A DNA stretch of 64,000 nucleotides from Citrobacter amalonaticus (GTDB lineage Bacteria > Pseudomonadota > Gammaproteobacteria > Enterobacterales > Enterobacteriaceae), in contig JARDVN010000001.1 in the NCBI GenBank assembly GCA_028994555.1, positions 558,001-622,000 on the forward strand, in the 5' to 3' direction. A program made the position numbers and the translations under genes. How positions within the stretch are numbered: the stretch's first letter is position 1; each line of letters begins with the position of its first letter. Positions 23,011 through 30,966 of the stretch are shown here, in pieces. The notes beneath the pieces were generated by a model. It was not told the DNA's origin. It did no database searches and was given only the letters and a program-made list of their open reading frames with translations.

Positions 23011-23085
23011 CAATGCGCAATCCGGCAACATAATTTGCAGGTAGCGTCGCAAATGCCGGGTTGAGTACGGCTAAAAAAACCGCCA

Positions 23086-23756
23086 TCAGCCGCCGGGAAT
23101 CTCAAAGGGTCCGCCTTGCTGGATGGCCCGTTGCCAGGCGGGACGCATTTCCACGCGTTTTTTCCACGCGAAAATATGGGGAAGATCGGCAATACCGCCA
23201 CGCGCCAGTAGCGCAAACAGCGGAAAACTCATCTGGATATCCGCCATGCTGATATGCTCCCCGGCAAACCACGGGTGCGCGGCGAGATGCGCGTCAATAA
23301 AACGTGCGTGGGTTTCCAGTTGCGGATTGAGATACGTTTTTTGCACGCCTTGCCCCAGCGCGCCGCCCAGCGTGCGCAAACCAAACGGCACGGGGGGGGG
23401 TTCCCCAGACCGGAAAAGACCAGCTTCATTAACAGCAACGGCATCAGCGACCCCTCGGCATAGTGCAACCAGAAGCGATACTGGCGCGTAGACTCCGCGT
23501 CATCCGGTTTAAACCGCCCTTCGTGGTCGTAGGTGTCCTGCAGGTACTCAAGAATTGCGCCGGATTCGGCAAGGATCGCGCCGTTATCCTCCACAACCGG
23601 GGATTTGCCCAGTGGATGGATTTTCTTCAGTGCCGGTGGGGCGAGCATGCTCTTTTCACGCTGGTAGCGCACAATCTGATAAGGCAGCGACAACTCCTCC
23701 AGCGCCCAGAGAATGCGCTGTGAGCGGGACTGGTTTAAATGATGCACCGTCAGCAT
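23086..23756 (-). CDS. Glutathione S-transferase family protein (frameshifted in this sequence)
   Basis: N-terminal thioredoxin-like domain (residues 1-80: LNQSRSQRILWALEEL, then HPLGKSPVVEDNG and LAESGAILEYL) and C-terminal helical domain (about 90-220: HISMADIQMSFPLFALLAR). The serine in NQSRSQR is the probable catalytic residue. A G9 run at 23392-23400 breaks the frame at LGNPP; either seven or ten bases restore it, giving 222 or 223 residues. This gene is not at this place in E. coli K-12. The substrate is unknown; its location beside soxRS is suggestive but only positional. Confidence 0.85.
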
Positions 23757-23878
23757 GATGTTCTCCCGTCATTTCCTCTAACTCACTCTAGTAAATTATG
23801 GGAGATCGCGAAAAAAATTCGCCTAAAAAACCGTCAGATTCGCTGGTAAATGGGATAACGCGACTTACACTTACAGTA

Positions 23879-24019
23879 TCAACACAAACCGGAACCTCCA
23901 CCACGTGCTCGAATGAGGGGTGTTGACGTCGGGGGGAAACCCTCCCGTGAACCAGCGGGATAGAGAGAAAGACAAAGACCGGAAAACAAACTAAAGCGCC
24001 CTTGCGGCGCTTTAGTTTT
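23879..24019 (+). ncRNA. sraL: SraL (RyjA) small RNA
   Basis: About 141 nt transcribed opposite soxR and ending in a strong terminator that overlaps the soxR stop codon. The location between ghxP/GST and soxR, the orientation and the sequence (ATCAACACAAACCGGAACC... and GGATAGAGAGAAAGACAAAG) fit enterobacterial SraL, which is stationary-phase (RpoS) induced and represses trigger-factor (tig) mRNA in Salmonella. Identification is from memory of the family. The 5' end is approximate. The G6 at about 23931-23936 may be one base too long. Confidence 0.75.
23991..24019 (+). terminator. Terminator of SraL
   Basis: CTAAAGCGCC (23991-24000) pairs with GGCGCTTTAG (24006-24015), then TTTT. The soxR stop codon (24012-24014) lies inside the second arm. 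Confidence 0.85.
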
Positions 24020-24476
24020 GTTCATCTTCCAGCAGGCGCGCCCCCGTCCCCTCTTCGCCCAACCGATCCCCTGGATTACGCAACGGGCAGTCTTTACGTG
24101 ATAAACAGCCACAGCCAATGCAGCCGTCCAGCTCATCACGCAGTGCGACCAGCGTATGAATACGACGATCCAGTTCGTCGCGCCACTGCGAAGAGAGTTG
24201 CTTCCACTCTTTGGCGCTGAGGGTATGACCTTCTGGTAGCACGCCCAGCGCTTCACTGATCGTTGCCAGTGGGATGCCGATCCGCTGCGCAATCTTGATG
24301 ATCGCGACATAACGCAGCACATCACGCCGATATCTGCGCTGATTGCCACTGTTGCGGGTGCTGCTGATCAGCCCCTTGCTTTCATAGAAATGCAGTGCGG
24401 AAACCGCCACGCCGCTGCGCTTTGCCACTTCGCCCGGCGTGAGCATCGCTTTTATTCGCGGTAATTTCTTTTCCAT
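24012..24476 (-). CDS. soxR: Redox-sensitive transcriptional activator SoxR
   Basis: 154-residue MerR-family sensor of redox-cycling compounds and nitric oxide. The N-terminal winged helix ([26 protein letters not shown]) precedes a dimer helix and the [2Fe-2S] loop with four cysteines, [12 protein letters not shown]. Oxidation of the cluster activates soxS transcription. It is divergent from soxS with the operator between. Length and frame are normal. Confidence 0.97.
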   Translation of the reverse strand: MEKKLPRIKAMLTPGEVAKRSGVAVSALHFYESKGLISSTRNSGNQRRYRRDVLRYVAIIKIAQRIGIPLATISEALGVLPEGHTLSAKEWKQLSSQWRDELDRRIHTLVALRDELDGCIGCGCLSRKDCPLRNPGDRLGEEGTGARLLEDEQN

Positions 24477-24487
24477 AAATCGCTTTA

Positions 24488-24505
24488 CCTCAAGTTAACT
24501 TGAGG
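24488..24505. promoter_or_regulatory. SoxR operator
   Basis: CCTCAAGTTAACTTGAGG is a perfect 18-bp palindrome identical to the SoxR site of E. coli soxS. It lies 11 bases from the soxR start and 56 bases before soxS, within the divergent promoters. Confidence 0.95.
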
Positions 24506-24561
24506 AATTATACTCGCCCGCAGACAAAAGATGAATCGAACACTGAGAAGGAGGCAGCAGT

Positions 24562-24885
24562 ATGTCCCATCAGCAAATTATTCAGACGCTTACTGAATGG
24601 ATTGATGAACATATCGACCAACCGCTGAACATTGATGTGGTCGCGAAAAAATCTGGATATTCAAAGTGGTATTTACAAAGGATGTTCCGCACAGTGATGC
24701 GCCAGACGTTGGGTGACTATATCCGTCAGCGCCGGCTGCTATTAGCCGCCGTTGAACTGCGCAACACCGAACGACCGATATTCGATATTGCAATGGATTT
24801 AGGCTATGTGTCGCAGCAGACGTTTTCTCGCGTGTTTCGCCGGGAATTCGATCGCACCCCCAGCGACTATCGCCACCGCCTGTAG
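24562..24885 (+). CDS. soxS: Superoxide response activator SoxS
   Basis: 107-residue stand-alone AraC-type DNA-binding protein with two helix-turn-helix units (IDVVAKKSGYSKWYLQRMF and FDIAMDLGYVSQQTFSRVF). It activates the superoxide and antibiotic resistance regulon (sodA, zwf, fumC, micF and others). A good AAGGAGG site precedes the ATG. It is divergent from soxR and convergent with pdeC, three bases apart. Confidence 0.97.
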   Translation: MSHQQIIQTLTEWIDEHIDQPLNIDVVAKKSGYSKWYLQRMFRTVMRQTLGDYIRQRRLLLAAVELRNTERPIFDIAMDLGYVSQQTFSRVFRREFDRTPSDYRHRL

Positions 24886-24887
24886 TG

Positions 24888-26476
24888 TTACTGTCCGCGC
24901 TGCATCAGGAGTGCGGGCGGTTGTTGCAACCAGTGAATAAAGTCTTGCGGCGGTAGCGCCTTCGCAAAGTGCCACCCCTGACAATATTGCACCCCGCGTT
25001 TAAGCAGCCAGCTCACCTGGTCCGCCGTCTCTACGCCTTCCGCGATCGTCTTCAGACGCAGGCTTTGCGCCATCTCAATGATATGCTCCGCAATCAGATG
25101 GCTGGTACTGTTGGTGGTCAGCGTATCGATAAAGGATTTGTCGATCTTAAGAATATCGACATTCAGGGAATAGAGGTTGTGCAGGTTAGAGTAGCCTGTG
25201 CCGAAATCATCAATCGCCACTTCATAGCCTGCCTGACGAAATGCCTGGATCACCGGCGTGGTTTTCGGCACATCAATAAATCCTCGTTCGGTCACTTCCA
25301 CTTTAATTTGTTGCGCAAGCACGCCGTATTCGCGCGCTTTATCCGCAATCATGGCAATCAGTCGTGAAGAGTGGAAATCCGACGCGGAAAGGTTGATGGA
25401 GATATACAACTGCGGGTTTGCCGCCAGAAACGTGCCCATATCACTGAACACTTCTTCCACGACGTAGTCGGTTATCTGCGCGATCATCCCCTCTTTTTTC
25501 TGCCAACGGAATGAATTCCACCGGACTCATGACCTGGCCTTTGCATCCCGGCCAGCGCAATAACGCCTCCGCGCCCACACATTTCTCATTTTTGATGTCG
25601 ATGATTGGCTGATAGTGGAGGCAAAGCTGGCGCTGTTTAAGCGCTCGCTGAAGCATTCGTGGCGGGGAGTCGTAGCGCCGACGCGCCCGCGACCAGAGCA
25701 TTAGCAGCAGAAAACTGCTGATGGCCGCGAGCGGGAGCGTAATCATTAGTTGTTGATACCGGTTCTGGTAAAACCGTTGCATCGAGGTGGAAACAATCAC
25801 CGCAATCGGCCGTTTGTCTGAGCGAACCACAGTATAAAAACGCGCATCCTGCTGAAAGATCGCTTCGTTACGCCGTACCAGCGGTAAAAGTTGTACCGCC
25901 CAGGCCTGTTCGCTAACGGAAAAGAAGGTGTCAGTTACCGTATCAAAGACCCCCCAGGCCAGCGTGGGGTCTTCAGACATCACTTCGCTATACGACAGCG
26001 GATTGATCACCGCGACATAGTTTCCGCGCTGCATATACGTCATTTTATAACCGGTAAAAAAAAGGCGTATCGCGAAAGTAATAAATAGAGATGTTGGGTT
26101 TCCGTTTATAATCTGCTGTCGGCATAATAAACGGCGCGGCTGGCGTCATTACTGTAGAGCATAAAAAACGGTCGCCCTGCGCATAAATTAGCTCGTTGAT
26201 ATAGAGGCGTCCACGGATAATATTCAACATTCTTTGTTGATGTGCCGGAGTACAGACTTGTCCCTGATACTGTTCAGCCGCATCGCGGGCTAAATCCGCC
26301 TGTAAAATGACCAGCTCAGTTTTATCTAAAGCCAGGTTCGCGAAAGTACTTAACTGCCTGGTGATTTGGGAAACTGCCTGCAGGTGGGCAAACCATAGCG
26401 CCAGCATCATGGGTAATAAAACCACCATGATTATCCCAAGGAACCTCAGCAGCCTGCGTCGCGCCCGATGATTCAT
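24888..26476 (-). CDS. pdeC: CSS-motif cyclic-di-GMP phosphodiesterase PdeC (two frameshifts in this sequence)
   Basis: Membrane protein with two helices flanking a periplasmic CSS domain (residues about 35-240) and a cytoplasmic EAL domain (about 265-520) that degrades c-di-GMP. EAL motifs are present: [28 protein letters not shown] and EGVET. In the CSS motif the sequence is FLCST, keeping the redox cysteine. T6 at 25494-25499 breaks AEKEGMIAQ; A8 at 26056-26063 breaks [14 protein letters not shown]. Repaired length is 528 residues, as E. coli YjcC/PdeC. The start MNHRARR (26476) follows AGGGCTG. Confidence 0.92.
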
Positions 26477-27075
26477 TTCAGCCCTATATCCCTGCATTTT
26501 ATGTGCCTGTCATCATCAAGGCAGGATGCGTAATCACACTGGTGATTACGTTGCATGAATCTGTCAATATTAGCAACAGTCTTTTATTAGTAAAAGTCTG
26601 ATATTGCGGGATGCTGATAATATTCGACCGTAAGGCAAACCTGAAGTGATGATTAATTTTATTAAGGGTAATCCATTCTCTAAAAGGAGTAGATTCTTAA
26701 AGAGATTTTGCCGGGCTATTCGCAAAAAGAAATTAAGCTAAATTTTTAAAAATGGTTATTTTTTGACAAAACAGAAAAGGTAGAGTTAATGCACCTTTAT
26801 TCGGTTTGCGTCCCTCCGGTAACACCACGATTAACCTGTACTCACAGGCCAGCCCATAACCACAAATAAATTATGGTTATAAAACAAGCAAAAAAAGAGG
26901 CGCGCAGGCTGGCGAGCGAATGCATAATCGTGATATAGTTCACAAATATTATGAAACAAAAACAATGTTTCATTTAGTGTTGATGTGAATGCCCATCGAT
27001 AGCCAGAGTGCGCCACGCCTCCCGTGAAAACGACGCGCTGTCCAGGGCACCTGCTACTCTCAGAGGAAATATTTC
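26477..27075. other. Long AT-rich region between pdeC and yjcB
   Basis: About 600 bases with no gene I can support. It contains a 9-bp inverted repeat CGTAATCAC/GTGATTACG (26529-26550) near the pdeC start, which could be an operator, and a palindrome ATAACCACAAATAAATTATGGTTAT (about 26857-26881). The pdeC promoter and the yjcB promoter and leader must be here. Confidence 0.5.
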
Positions 27076-27357
27076 ATGGCTACCCTAACCACTGGCGTGG
27101 TTCTTCTCCGCTGGCAACTGCTGAGCGCTGTGCTCATGTTTCTCGCCAGCACATTGAATATTCGTTTTCGTCGCTCAGATTACATTGGTCTGGCTGTGAT
27201 CAGCAGTGGGCTTGGGGTTGTCGCCGCCTGCTGGTTTGCGACGGGATTACTCGGCATCACCCTGATGGATCTCTCCGCCATCTGGAACAACATTGAATCC
27301 GTGATGGTCGAAGTGATGAGCCAGACTCCGCCGGAATGGCCGATGGTATTAACCTGA
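27076..27357 (+). CDS. yjcB: Inner-membrane protein YjcB
   Basis: 93 residues, closely matching E. coli YjcB (MATLTTGVVLLRWQL start, EWPMVLT end). Two hydrophobic segments, about residues 8-25 and 38-62, suggest a small inner-membrane protein. Function unknown. AGAGGAAAT precedes the ATG. It lies between pdeC and, here, the inserted autotransporter; in E. coli the next gene is ssb. Confidence 0.9.
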   Translation: MATLTTGVVLLRWQLLSAVLMFLASTLNIRFRRSDYIGLAVISSGLGVVAACWFATGLLGITLMDLSAIWNNIESVMVEVMSQTPPEWPMVLT

Positions 27358-27436
27358 TTTCACCCGAGCCTTCTCGCGGGAGGAAAAGCTCCTCCCCCAT
27401 CCGTTGTGCCGTAAATCACTGACGGCATCGACTGAT

Positions 27437-27466
27437 AAAAAAAGGCCTCCCGACATGGGAGGCCTT
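27437..27466 (-). terminator. Terminator between yjcB and the autotransporter
   Basis: AAGGCCTCCC (27442-27451) and GGGAGGCCTT (27457-27466) form a 10-bp stem. On the minus strand it is followed by a T7 run, so it ends the autotransporter transcript; on the plus strand CTTCTTC follows, so it may also serve yjcB. Confidence 0.8.
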
Positions 27467-27509
27467 CTTCATGTGCAATGACAAATTAACGCATTGTTAT
27501 ATGGCCCAA

Positions 27510-29816
27510 TTACCACTCAAACCGGAAACCCGCATTCACCTGCCAGTTGGTATCAATATCACCGCCAGCCGACTTTTCCAGATCCAGGTACAAGCGGGAG
27601 TTATTTTCCTGAGTCAGTTGGACGTTGGTGCCAATACCGTAGTTGATCCAGCTGTCGCTGCCGCCTTCCGTCACTTTCAGCGTGGCGTCTTTACCGCGCA
27701 CAATCACATCGCGATCGCCGGCAAATTCATGCAGCCAGTCCACTTTCAGATAAACATCGCTGTTGGGGCGATCCTCAAAGCGGTGCCCAATACGCACGCC
27801 GGCGCGACCGATCAGGCTATCAATATCTTTCTGATGCACTTTCAGACCGCTGCTGGTGGTGTATCGCGCGTCATCAAGATAAGTGTAAACCAGCTGTGCC
27901 TGCGGCTCGATAAAGGACGTTTTCCCGACCGTAAATTCACGACCATATTCCGCACTGGCGCTAAGTGACCAGGTGCTGGTGTCGCCTTTGCCGCTGTTGC
28001 CATACACGTTCTGATAGTCAAAATCGCTGTCGTGATGGCTGTATTTTAAAACAAGGTCCAGGTAATCCTGTTTCTCAGGACGATTCCATGCGCTGTAGAG
28101 CGATCCGCCGAAGCTCTTGTTATCGCCAGAACCATAATCAAAATCAGAATTGCCCTTCATGTAATGTGCGGCAAGACCTCGAGTCCAGATGGCGTTTTCC
28201 CCTTCCTCTTTATTGTCGTAGCCCAGTTGCCAGAAGTGATACTGCGTTTTGAAATAGCTGCCTTTATCACTTTCCAGCTCGCCGCCTTTGTAGCGCATCC
28301 ACAGACCATTTTTCTGCTGATCGTTACGCAACTCGCCCAATCGCTTATTCAGGCTGTCAATTTCGAGGCGAGCGGTTGCCGCCGCATAGTTCACACTGGC
28401 ATTTGCAATAGCGGTATGGCTAGCGGCGCTGGCTTTGGTGGAAACCCCGGTAATGTACCAGTTCGTGCCGTACTGGCTGGCCGGATCGCCTTCGCGGATA
28501 TCGGAACGCAGCAGCGGTTTATAGTCGTAAACGTACTCGTTGGTGATATCGATTTTGTCGTAGGCTTCAAACTTAACGTTGTTCGCGGCATCAGCCACCC
28601 ATAAGTCTTCCTTCAGGGAGACCAGCTTATCGACGTTCAGCGCTTCAATGGCATGTGTACCGCCAGTGCTACTACTCACCACTTCGATGAAGTCGCTGCC
28701 GTTGCGCCGCTGGTCATCAGTTTTCGAGGTGTTGACGTCAATCAGGAAAATACCGTTGTTGCCGCGCAGGTCGTGAATTTTAACGGTTTCATTAACGCTC
28801 TGGTTGGTATGCAGGTTGAAGCCGTGCAGGTTGACAGTACCACCGTCTTTCAGCGTGATGGCGCTGATCTGCGCATCTTTACCATCCGGGATCCAGTGCG
28901 CGTTATTCATTAACGTCAGATTGAGATTACCAGTCCATTTCCCGGTATTTTCATCCAGTACGTTGGCTTCATGGCCGTGCCAGTAAGAATCTGCACCGTT
29001 CAAGGTAATATTCATCTGGCTGGTGTTAGGATACATCTTTTCGCCAAAATCGAGGTTGCCAAAAATATTGACCTGATTTTTACCAGACTGGTTAATGTTC
29101 ACCGTCCCGCCATCTTTTGCACTCACAGCATCACTTTTCGATGAGCCGGAAGGATAACCCATATTATTTTCGAGTAGTTCCTTAAAGTTACTGGCATACG
29201 TATTGATATAAACATTACCGCCATTAGCTGTTATGGTAGAACCTACACCACGGGCATATAAACCATTATTCGCTACGGTTGCCTCTTTGCCATCCTCAGT
29301 ATGTTCAATAATAGATCGTATATAGACACCACCGTTTAAATCTATATTAGATCCGCTGCCAGCGTAAAGCGCAGTATTATTATGATTGTATTTCGAACCC
29401 ACTAAAAATGTATTGTTAAGCGTAAAGTTATCTACGGAGACACGAGAATCTTTACCCTCAACGGAAAGACCAAAGAAGGCTAACCCTGCGGGATGTTCCA
29501 TCTGCGTTTTACCATCGATAGTTACCTTGTAATCACCGATAGCATAAGCACCCGACTGCGCTGCGGTGACATTACCGATACGAACCTCAAGTCCATTCCC
29601 CTCCGGGAGATCGGGGTTATCGACCTTTACTGCGAAGTCATACTGATTATCCTGTGTAATCGTATCCTTGATGCTTACCCCTTTATCAGCCGATTTACCA
29701 ATAAAATTAAGCTCATATTTTTTGGCAAATGCATTTCCAGAATAAAGAATATGACTAATACTGACCGACAATGCTAAAGGCACTAATAATGTTGAATTAA
29801 TCTTCCATTGATACAT
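27510..29816 (-). CDS. Type Va autotransporter with AIDA/pertactin-like passenger
   Basis: About 768 residues. A signal peptide covers about 1-31 (ending NAFA/KKYEL). The passenger (about 32-480) is rich in Gly, Asn, Thr and Ser and shows beta-helix-like repeats such as LKDGGTVNLHGFNL. A linking helix rich in Ala follows (about 465-505), then a 12-strand translocator from about 510 (NGLWMRYKGGELES) to the end, terminating FRFEW, the outer-membrane terminal aromatic. The start is MYQWKINSTL (29816), preferred over a start five codons earlier. The passenger is less GC-rich than neighbouring genes, and the gene interrupts the yjcB-ssb order of E. coli, suggesting transfer. Adhesion is the likely role, inferred from the class. 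Confidence 0.88.
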   Translation of the reverse strand: MYQWKINSTLLVPLALSVSISHILYSGNAFAKKYELNFIGKSADKGVSIKDTITQDNQYDFAVKVDNPDLPEGNGLEVRIGNVTAAQSGAYAIGDYKVTIDGKTQMEHPAGLAFFGLSVEGKDSRVSVDNFTLNNTFLVGSKYNHNNTALYAGSGSNIDLNGGVYIRSIIEHTEDGKEATVANNGLYARGVGSTITANGGNVYINTYASNFKELLENNMGYPSGSSKSDAVSAKDGGTVNINQSGKNQVNIFGNLDFGEKMYPNTSQMNITLNGADSYWHGHEANVLDENTGKWTGNLNLTLMNNAHWIPDGKDAQISAITLKDGGTVNLHGFNLHTNQSVNETVKIHDLRGNNGIFLIDVNTSKTDDQRRNGSDFIEVVSSSTGGTHAIEALNVDKLVSLKEDLWVADAANNVKFEAYDKIDITNEYVYDYKPLLRSDIREGDPASQYGTNWYITGVSTKASAASHTAIANASVNYAAATARLEIDSLNKRLGELRNDQQKNGLWMRYKGGELESDKGSYFKTQYHFWQLGYDNKEEGENAIWTRGLAAHYMKGNSDFDYGSGDNKSFGGSLYSAWNRPEKQDYLDLVLKYSHHDSDFDYQNVYGNSGKGDTSTWSLSASAEYGREFTVGKTSFIEPQAQLVYTYLDDARYTTSSGLKVHQKDIDSLIGRAGVRIGHRFEDRPNSDVYLKVDWLHEFAGDRDVIVRGKDATLKVTEGGSDSWINYGIGTNVQLTQENNSRLYLDLEKSAGGDIDTNWQVNAGFRFEW

Positions 29817-30119
29817 ATACAGCTCCAACACAACAAAATTAAAACATCGATGCGATTACCAATACCTCATTAACAGAAGAGATAAGCAATACATTTATAT
29901 TAATGGTGAATTGATAACGCAATATATTATTTTGAACACCACATTCACTTGTCAATATTTCAATTGGGCTGAATTACGTTTCTTTACATTAATTTATATA
30001 ACTATAAGTAGAGTGATCTTATTTTTAAGAAATCAATTAGCTTTTGAATTATGTGATTTTTAATTTTTCGAAAATAACTTTCCGTTTATTCGGCTATTAT
30101 TTTTTCTTTGCGTATATGT
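29817..30119. other. AT-rich upstream region of the autotransporter
   Basis: Very AT-rich (for example TTAACAGAAGAGATAAGCAA and long A/T runs), unlike the core genes on either side. It probably holds the autotransporter promoter and may be silenced by H-NS, which prefers such DNA. No gene or clear operator seen. Confidence 0.6.
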
Positions 30120-30148
30120 AAAAAAAAACCCCGTCAGAAACGGGGCTT
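30120..30148 (-). terminator. Terminator of ssb
   Basis: On the minus strand AAAGCCCCGT and ACGGGGTTT form the stem, followed by a T7-T8 run. It ends 37 bases after the ssb stop. Confidence 0.85.
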
Positions 30149-30185
30149 TGTGATTTTTATTTAGCACAGCGCTAAACTGACGTGA

Positions 30186-30713
30186 TCAGAATGGAATATC
30201 GTCATCAAAGTCCATCGGCGGCTCATTAGACGGTGCTGCCGGAGCAGACTGCTGCTGCGGACGAGACTGTGCGCCGCCGCTGAACTGGCTGCCGCCCTGT
30301 GGCTGCTGAGGCTGACCCCAACTGCCCTGCTGCTGCTGACCACCAGCCGGTGCGCCGCCGCCCTGACGGCCGCCCAGCATCTGCATGGTGCCACCCACGT
30401 TCACCACCACTTCTGTGGTGTACTTCTCGACGCCGGACTGATCGGTCCATTTACGGGTACGCAACTGACCTTCAATGTAGACCTGAGAACCTTTACGCAG
30501 ATATTCGCTGGCCACTTCCGCCAGTTTGCCGAACAGCACAACGCGGTGCCATTCTGTCTGCTCTTTCATCTCGCCGGTCTGCTTATCACGCCAGGATTCG
30601 GAAGTAGCCAGCGTGATGTTGGCGACTGCGCCACCATTCGGCATGTAGCGTACTTCCGGGTCCTGGCCCAGATTACCCACGAGAATAACCTTATTTACGC
30701 CTCTGCTGGCCAT
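30186..30713 (-). CDS. ssb: Single-stranded DNA-binding protein
   Basis: 175 residues. The N-terminal OB fold (residues 1-112: [20 protein letters not shown], and [18 protein letters not shown]) binds ssDNA as a tetramer. A Gly/Gln-rich linker (about 115-160) leads to the acidic tip MDFDDDIPF, which recruits RecQ, PriA, Exo I and other partners. It is divergent from uvrA with a LexA box between, as in E. coli. Intact. Confidence 0.97.
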   Translation of the reverse strand: MASRGVNKVILVGNLGQDPEVRYMPNGGAVANITLATSESWRDKQTGEMKEQTEWHRVVLFGKLAEVASEYLRKGSQVYIEGQLRTRKWTDQSGVEKYTTEVVVNVGGTMQMLGGRQGGGAPAGGQQQQGSWGQPQQPQGGSQFSGGAQSRPQQQSAPAAPSNEPPMDFDDDIPF

Positions 30714-30862
30714 GATCGAGTCTCCTGAAAACGTTTCTTAATAAGTGTAAACGCGCGATTGTAGCATTACCAATAGCGAATTTACTATGTTGCGACGCGG
30801 ATTCCGCGAAACAACCTCAGCCGGACATTGTTACACAAGACTCTGCGTTTTGCATTCCAATA

Positions 30863-30878
30863 CTGTATATTCATTCAG
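30863..30878. promoter_or_regulatory. LexA (SOS) box of uvrA/ssb
   Basis: CTGTATATTCATTCAG fits the CTGT-N8-ACAG class with the T-for-A variation found in the E. coli uvrA operator (CTGTATATTCATTCAG). It lies 89 bases before the uvrA start. Confidence 0.9.
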
Positions 30879-30966
30879 GCTTTATTGTGTCATAATTAAC
30901 CGTTTGTGATCGCCGGCGGCACCCTGCTGCGCCAGGCAAAAAAAGCGTTTAATCCGGGAAAGGTGA

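Noticed and set aside
24888..26476. pdeC as a degraded pseudogene
   Set aside because: Only two one-base run expansions interrupt it; all EAL catalytic motifs are intact and the corrected length is 528.
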